Of a stretch of 64,000 nucleotides of DNA, positions 59,666-64,000 are shown piece by piece; the stretch's first letter is position 1; the number at the start of each line of letters is the position of its first letter. The notes under the pieces are model-generated. The model was not told where the DNA came from and did no database searches. It saw only the letters and a program-made list of their open reading frames with translations. Made by a program: the position numbers and the translations under genes. Location of the stretch: contig JAJDAJ010000028.1 of NCBI GenBank assembly GCA_029261925.1, positions 23,600 to 87,599 of the forward strand. The letters run 5' to 3'. The DNA is from Deltaproteobacteria bacterium. Its GTDB lineage: Bacteria > Myxococcota_A > UBA9160 > SZUA-336.

Positions 59666-61924
59666 ATGAGCGAGCGCAAGTTCAGGTACGTGGGGACGCG
59701 GCCCGTACGGCACGACGGCGTGGACAAGGTCACGGGCCGTGCCGCATACGGGGCCGACTTCTCGCTCCCGGGCATGCTGCACGGGGCGGTGCTGCGCAGC
59801 CCGCACGCGCACGCGCGGATCGTGTCGATCGACACGCGCGCCGCCGAGAAGGCCGACGGGGTGCACGCGGTGATCACCGGCGCCGACCTGCCCGCGCTCG
59901 AGCCGCGCTGGATGCCCGGCGCAGAGGGGCGCGTGGACGTGCGCGACGTCGCGCATAACTGCCTCGCGCGAGAGCGCGTGCTGTATCACGGACACGCGGT
60001 CGCCGCGGTCGCGGCGACGTCACCCGAGCGCGCGCGCGCGGCGCTCCAGGAGATCGAGGTGGTCTACGAGCCGCTCGATCCCGTGCTCGACCTCGACACC
60101 GCGCTCGCGCCCGGCGGGCCGGTGGTGCACGAGGATCCCGCGCCGCTCCAGGACCGCGGCGAGCTCCCCCCCAACGTGGCCGGTCGCATGGAGATCCGGC
60201 GCGGCGACGTCGACGCCGCGCTCGCACGCGCCGATGTCGTCATCGAGCGCGAGTTCACCACGCCGATGGTGCACCAGGGCTACATCGAGCCCCACGCCTG
60301 CCTGGCGCAGGTCGGTCAGGACGGGCGCGTGACGCTCTGGACCAGCACGCAGGGGCCGTTCATCTGCCGCACGTACTGCGCCGCGGTCCTGGGCCTCGAC
60401 GTCGGCGAGCTGCGCGTGATTCCCAGCGAGATCGGCGGCGGCTTCGGCGGCAAGACCACGATCTACCTGGAGCCGCTGGCGATCGCGCTCTCGCGCCGCG
60501 CCGGGCGACCGGTGAAGCTGGTCATGACGCGCCAGGAGGTCTTCCTGGCCACCGGTCCGACGTCGGGCGCCCGGGTCGAGATGCAGCTGGGCGCCATGCG
60601 CGACGGAACGCTGGTCGCGGGTCGCTGCCGCATGTATCTCGAGGCCGGGGCATTCCCCGGGGCGCCGGTCTTCCCAGCGGTGGCGGCGGCCTTCGCCTGC
60701 TACCGCCTCGACGACGTCGAGATCGAGGGCTTCGACGTGCTCGTCAACAAGCCCAAGGTCAACGCCTACCGGGCGCCGGGCGCGCCCATCTCGACGTTCG
60801 CGACCGAGTCGGTGATCGACGAGCTCGCGCGCGAGCTCGACATCGACCCGATCGACCTGCGCCTGCGCAACGCCGTCCGGGAGGGCGACCGCGCGGTCTA
60901 CGGACCGCGGTACGGCCCGATCGGTCTGGTCGAGACGCTCGAGGCGGCGCGCAGCCACCCGCACTACCGGGCCAAGCTCGGCGTGGGGCAGGGCCGGGGC
61001 GTCGCCTGCGGCTGGTGGATCAACGCCGGCATGACCTCGAGCGCCCAGGTCACCGTGGCGCCCGACGGCAGCGCGGTCGTGGTCACGGGTAACCCCGACA
61101 TCGGCGGCTCGCGGGTCTCGCTGGCGCTGATGGCCGCCGAGGAGCTCGGCATCCCGGTCGAGCGCGTGCGGCCGGTCGTGGCCGACACCGACAGTGTCGG
61201 CTACACCGACGGCACCGGCGGAAGTCGCGTCACGTTCGCCACCGGCATGGCGGTGATCGAGGCGGCGCGGGACGTGGTCGAGCAGCTGCGCGCGCGGGCC
61301 GCGCGGATCTGGGACGTCGAGCTCGACGACGTGCGCTGGGAGGACGGTCGCGCGATCGCCTCCGGCGGCACCGAGCACGCGCCGCTCGGCCTCGGCGAGC
61401 TGGCGCGGCAGGCCGCGGCGACGGGCGGACCGCTGATCGGCCGCGCCTCGCTCACCGCGCCGATGGCGGGACCGGGCTTCGCCACGCACATCTGCGACCT
61501 CGAGCTGGACGCCGAGACCGGGCGCTCGCGGGTGGTGCGCTACACGGCCATCCAGGACGCCGGCAAGGCGGTGCACCCGTCCTACGTCGAGGGCCAGCTC
61601 CAGGGCGGCGCGGCGCAGGGCATCGGCTGGGCGCTCAACGAGGAGTACGTGTACGACGCGCAGGGCCACCTGGAGAACGACGGCTTCCTCGACTACCGCA
61701 TCCCGGTGGCCTCGGACCTGCCGATGATCGACACGGTCATCGTCGAGGTCCCCAACCCGATTCACCCGCACGGCGTGCGCGGCGTGGGAGAGGTGCCGAT
61801 CGTGCCGCCGCTCGCGGCGGTCGCCAGCGCCATGAGCGACGTCGCGGGCGTTCGCTTCACGGAGCTGCCGCTGTCGCCGCCGCGAGTGCTCCACGCGCTC
61901 GAGCAGCGCGACGCCAGGGGCTGA
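59666..61924 (+). CDS. Xanthine dehydrogenase/CoxL-family molybdopterin-binding subunit
   Basis: This 752-residue molybdenum hydroxylase large subunit starts FRYVGTRPVRHDGVDKVTGRAAYGADFSLPGML. Further marks are GEIGGGFGGK-like IPSEIGGGFGGKTTIYLEP (Mo-cofactor loop), NAYRAPGAP, and the catalytic Glu709 in GVGEVPIVPPLAA. It hydroxylates a heterocycle or aldehyde using water. The usual FAD (CoxM) and 2Fe-2S (CoxS) subunits are not adjacent. ATG 59666 with GGAGG 5 nt upstream. It is convergent with the kynureninase gene. Confidence 0.9.
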   Translation: MSERKFRYVGTRPVRHDGVDKVTGRAAYGADFSLPGMLHGAVLRSPHAHARIVSIDTRAAEKADGVHAVITGADLPALEPRWMPGAEGRVDVRDVAHNCLARERVLYHGHAVAAVAATSPERARAALQEIEVVYEPLDPVLDLDTALAPGGPVVHEDPAPLQDRGELPPNVAGRMEIRRGDVDAALARADVVIEREFTTPMVHQGYIEPHACLAQVGQDGRVTLWTSTQGPFICRTYCAAVLGLDVGELRVIPSEIGGGFGGKTTIYLEPLAIALSRRAGRPVKLVMTRQEVFLATGPTSGARVEMQLGAMRDGTLVAGRCRMYLEAGAFPGAPVFPAVAAAFACYRLDDVEIEGFDVLVNKPKVNAYRAPGAPISTFATESVIDELARELDIDPIDLRLRNAVREGDRAVYGPRYGPIGLVETLEAARSHPHYRAKLGVGQGRGVACGWWINAGMTSSAQVTVAPDGSAVVVTGNPDIGGSRVSLALMAAEELGIPVERVRPVVADTDSVGYTDGTGGSRVTFATGMAVIEAARDVVEQLRARAARIWDVELDDVRWEDGRAIASGGTEHAPLGLGELARQAAATGGPLIGRASLTAPMAGPGFATHICDLELDAETGRSRVVRYTAIQDAGKAVHPSYVEGQLQGGAAQGIGWALNEEYVYDAQGHLENDGFLDYRIPVASDLPMIDTVIVEVPNPIHPHGVRGVGEVPIVPPLAAVASAMSDVAGVRFTELPLSPPRVLHALEQRDARG

Positions 61925-61930
61925 CCCCCG

Positions 61931-63127
61931 CTACTTCAGCGCGCGCAGGGCCTCGCCGAGCGCCGCGACGGCGTCGCGGAGCTGGCGATCGCAGTGGTAC
62001 GGCGCCGGGCCCAGGCGCAGCGTCTCGCCGCGCGCATCGACGCGCACACCGCGCTCGCCGAGCAGCGCCACCAGCTCGTCGGCCCGCGGGCTGTGCAGGG
62101 CCAGGAAGCCGCCCACCCGGGACAGCGCTGTCTCGACGTCGCGCGCGAGCAGCTCCGGATCGGCGTCGAGCGCGTCGACCTCGCGGGCGAGCAGACCCAC
62201 CTGGTGCTGGCTGACCTGGCGCAGCAGGCCGGGCTCCAGACCGCGCTCTGCCAGGAAGTCGAACACCTCGGCGCCGCGGTAGTGCGAGGTGGGGTCGTAG
62301 GTCGCTCCCGCGAAGCGGCCGGGCCCGTCGGCGTAGGGCACGCCCGGACCCCGGGCGCCGAGCTCGAGCGCCTCGAACTCCGCGTACCAGCCGGTGATCG
62401 CGGGGCGCAGCTCGCAGTCCGGGGGCAGGCGCAGGAAGCAGCAGCCCTCGCCGAGCTGGCAGTACTTGTAGCCGCCCCCGGTGACGTAGGCCCGCCCGAG
62501 GCCACTGCCGAGCTCCGACCAGGGCACGACGTTGAGAGCGTGATAGGCGTCGACGAGCAGCAGGGCGCCGGCCGCGTCGCAGGCGCGCGCGAGCCCGTCG
62601 AGTCCGGGGACCAGGTGCGCGTTCGCGAAGAGCACCGCCGAGACGAGCGCGGCGGAGGTCCGCCCATCGATTCGCGCGGCCATGCGCTCCGCGAGCGTGG
62701 CGGCCGGGCTCGCCGGCACGCGCACGATCTCGATTCCCTCCTCCTCGAGGCGGTCGAGCTGCCGGCGCAGGCTGTGGAACTCGCCGTCGCTGGTGACCAG
62801 GCGCCGTCGCGTGCGAAGCGGCAGCGCCGAGAGCCAGCGCACCACGAGCTCGTGCGTGCTCGCGCCCAGCGCGATCTGCGCGCCCGGCTCGCCCAGCAGG
62901 CGGGCGAAGCCCGCGCGCACGCGATCGCCTGCCGCGGCGGCGGCCGCCCACTTGGCGTCGCCGAGCCGCGCCGCGTCGTCCCAGGCGCGCAGCTGCCCCG
63001 CGCGCGCGCGGTCGGGCCAGGCCTGGTGCGAGTGTCCCGTGAGCCAGAGCCGCCCCGCGACGTCGAAGCGGGCGTAGTCGGGGGCCAGCGCGTTCGGGTC
63101 GGCGTACAGGGCCTCGGGCTGGATCAC
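61931..63127 (-). CDS. kynU: Kynureninase
   Basis: This 398-residue PLP enzyme has the Schiff-base Lys221 in VTGGGYKYCQLGEG and Asp193/His196 in VDAYHALNVVPW, plus LWLTGHSHQAW and the C-terminal PAPYHCD. It cleaves kynurenine (or 3-hydroxykynurenine) to anthranilate and alanine. Starts at GTG 63127, overlapping the tryptophan dioxygenase stop by 4 bp (GTGA); the upstream frame is not used. The pair forms the tryptophan-to-anthranilate branch; the formamidase is not in the window. Confidence 0.9.
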   Translation of the reverse strand: MIQPEALYADPNALAPDYARFDVAGRLWLTGHSHQAWPDRARAGQLRAWDDAARLGDAKWAAAAAAGDRVRAGFARLLGEPGAQIALGASTHELVVRWLSALPLRTRRRLVTSDGEFHSLRRQLDRLEEEGIEIVRVPASPAATLAERMAARIDGRTSAALVSAVLFANAHLVPGLDGLARACDAAGALLLVDAYHALNVVPWSELGSGLGRAYVTGGGYKYCQLGEGCCFLRLPPDCELRPAITGWYAEFEALELGARGPGVPYADGPGRFAGATYDPTSHYRGAEVFDFLAERGLEPGLLRQVSQHQVGLLAREVDALDADPELLARDVETALSRVGGFLALHSPRADELVALLGERGVRVDARGETLRLGPAPYHCDRQLRDAVAALGEALRALK

Positions 63128-63894
63128 ATGCGCTCCCGGATCGCCCACAGGTCCGGGAACGCCGGACGGAACAGGGTCTCCCGCAGGTACGCCGCGCCCG
63201 TCGAGCCGCCCGTACCGATGCGCGAGCCGATGGTGCGCTCGACCATCTTCACGTGCCGGTAGCGCCACTCCTGCAGCCCCTCGTCGAGATCGACCAGGCG
63301 CTCGCAGAGCTGGGCCGACGCGGGGTCGCTGCGGTACACGTCGAGCAGCACCTCCTGCACCGCGGGGTCGGGCTCGACCGGCCGGCGCACGTCGCGCCCG
63401 AGTGCTGCGGCGGGCACCGGGTGCTTGCGCGCGGCCAGGCAGCTCAGGAACGCGTCCCAGAGACCCGGCCGCCCGGTCCGCGCCTCGAGGCGCCGCCGGT
63501 CGTCGCCCTCCAGCCGCTCGAGTGCGCCCGGCGCGCGCAGGCCCAGCGCCGCCTCGATCTCCCGGAACTGCCGCGACTGCAGGCCGCTGCCGGCCGCGAG
63601 GCGCTCGCGGAACGAGGCGAACGCCAGCGGCGTCATGGTCTCGAGCACGTCGAGCTGCAAGACCAGCACCTTCAGGATCGTCAGCACGCGCGCCAGCAGC
63701 TGCAGCGCGCGCGGCCCGTCGTCGGCCTCGAGGCAGACCTGCAGTGCGTCGAGCTCGTGGAGGATCTGCTTGAACCAGAGCTCGTAGACCTGGTGCACCA
63801 CGATGAACAGCGTCTCGTCGTGCTCGGGCCCGTCGGAGAGCGTGCGCTGCAGGGAGAGCAGCCGCTCGAGCTGCAGGTACTCGGCGTAGTTCAC
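63124..63894 (-). CDS. kynA: Tryptophan 2,3-dioxygenase
   Basis: This 256-residue heme protein starts VNYAEYLQLERLLSLQ and contains HDETLFIVVHQVYELWFKQILHELD (His near the heme pocket), WRYRHVKMVERTIG (heme-ligand His) and the signature GTGGSTG. It opens the indole ring to N-formylkynurenine. GTG 63894 is a plausible start though no Shine-Dalgarno is clear; the true N terminus might be a little further upstream. Coupled to kynureninase. Confidence 0.88.
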   Translation of the reverse strand: MNYAEYLQLERLLSLQRTLSDGPEHDETLFIVVHQVYELWFKQILHELDALQVCLEADDGPRALQLLARVLTILKVLVLQLDVLETMTPLAFASFRERLAAGSGLQSRQFREIEAALGLRAPGALERLEGDDRRRLEARTGRPGLWDAFLSCLAARKHPVPAAALGRDVRRPVEPDPAVQEVLLDVYRSDPASAQLCERLVDLDEGLQEWRYRHVKMVERTIGSRIGTGGSTGAAYLRETLFRPAFPDLWAIRERM

Positions 63895-63941
63895 GCGCAG
63901 AGGATCCCGTTGCGCGGCGGCGCCCGCCAGCGCCCGGCGGC

Positions 63942-64000
63942 TCAGCTCCCGGCCAGGCGCCCGACGAGCGGCGCCAGTGGCTCCAGCGCGTCGCCGCTGA
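63942..64000 (-). CDS. C-terminal fragment of an unidentified gene running off the window
   Basis: An open frame enters from the right edge and ends at TGA 63942-63944, giving SGDALEPLAPLVGRLAGS. It is in the same direction as kynA, 47 bp upstream of it. Too short to name; it may be another gene of the tryptophan operon. Confidence 0.35.
   Translation of the reverse strand, partial: SGDALEPLAPLVGRLAGS

Noticed and set aside
1..64000. CRISPR array, insertion sequence, prophage, tRNA or rRNA genes
   Set aside because: No spaced identical repeats, transposase or integrase motifs, or tRNA/rRNA-like sequence were recognised when reading the window.

Overview
The window is a GC-rich (about 70% by eye), densely coded bacterial chromosome segment. 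It holds about 65 genes in short operons separated by small gaps. A ZnuD-like TonB receptor, a porin ending in Phe, a lipoprotein and several Sec/Tat signal peptides indicate a diderm (Gram-negative) cell. The gene mix is typical of uncultured soil or marine lineages of the Myxococcota/Binatota ('deltaproteobacterial') type: amidohydrolase-2 proteins, SDRs, two luciferase-like (LLM) proteins, an F420-type reductase, CaiB/BaiF, acyl-CoA dehydrogenases, HyuA/HyuB and a selenoprotein. No rRNA, tRNA, rpoB or other marker is present, so this placement is inference. No mobile element, CRISPR array or phage gene was seen.

Layout. 1-6 kb: a Rieske oxygenase/amidohydrolase/SDR operon, an MFS transporter, and a paired acyl-CoA dehydrogenase operon. 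6-8.2 kb: an LLM oxidoreductase followed by a GrdB-type protein whose frame crosses an in-frame TGA with an fdhF-like SECIS hairpin, probably a real selenoprotein. 8.3-18.8 kb: beta-oxidation-like genes (crotonase, MaoC, CoA-ester lyase, thiolase plus DUF35, MDR reductase, SDRs, N-acyl-D-amino-acid-deacylase-like hydrolase, HspQ, MFS). 18.9-24.1 kb: a two-domain CaiB/BaiF CoA-transferase, a GFA protein, an alpha/beta hydrolase and a glutamate dehydrogenase.

24.1-32 kb: a porin plus PstS-like protein, divergent from a histidine kinase/response regulator pair. The pair runs into a five-gene 'thermostable hemolysin' cluster (T_hemolysin, AMP-ligase-like, heme-oxygenase-like diiron protein, SDR, DoxX). 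Direct repeats with an exact 11-bp period lie in front of both transcription units, which suggests one regulon.

32-49 kb: amidohydrolases, a GMC oxidoreductase with a Tat-exported lipoprotein partner, HyuA/HyuB, a Tat-exported 3-ketosteroid-dehydrogenase-like flavoprotein, a D-2-hydroxyacid dehydrogenase, a cupin, a YpfJ-type metallopeptidase, and an F420-quinone-reductase-like/LLM/hydrolase operon. 49-54.8 kb: a YjfB-like micro-ORF, a second HspQ, and an eight-gene operon of ExbD-, ExbB/TolQ- and TonB-like proteins with a lytic transglycosylase, a coiled-coil protein and a lipoprotein. This looks like an undescribed envelope-spanning, ion-driven machine. 55-64 kb: Rieske ferredoxin, P450, a dimeric-barrel protein, a ZnuD-like receptor, an orphan molybdenum hydroxylase large subunit, and kynureninase/tryptophan dioxygenase.

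The KshA-like Rieske oxygenase, KstD-like flavoprotein, thiolase-DUF35 pair, paired acyl-CoA dehydrogenases, CoA-transferase, P450 and ferredoxin together fit degradation of a hydrophobic polycyclic or side-chain-bearing substrate such as a sterol or terpenoid, but the substrate is not shown by the sequence. There is no gene-free stretch over 300 bp; the largest gaps are about 235 bp (59431-59665), 225 bp (46427-46651), 217 bp (54798-55014) and 170 bp (45117-45286).
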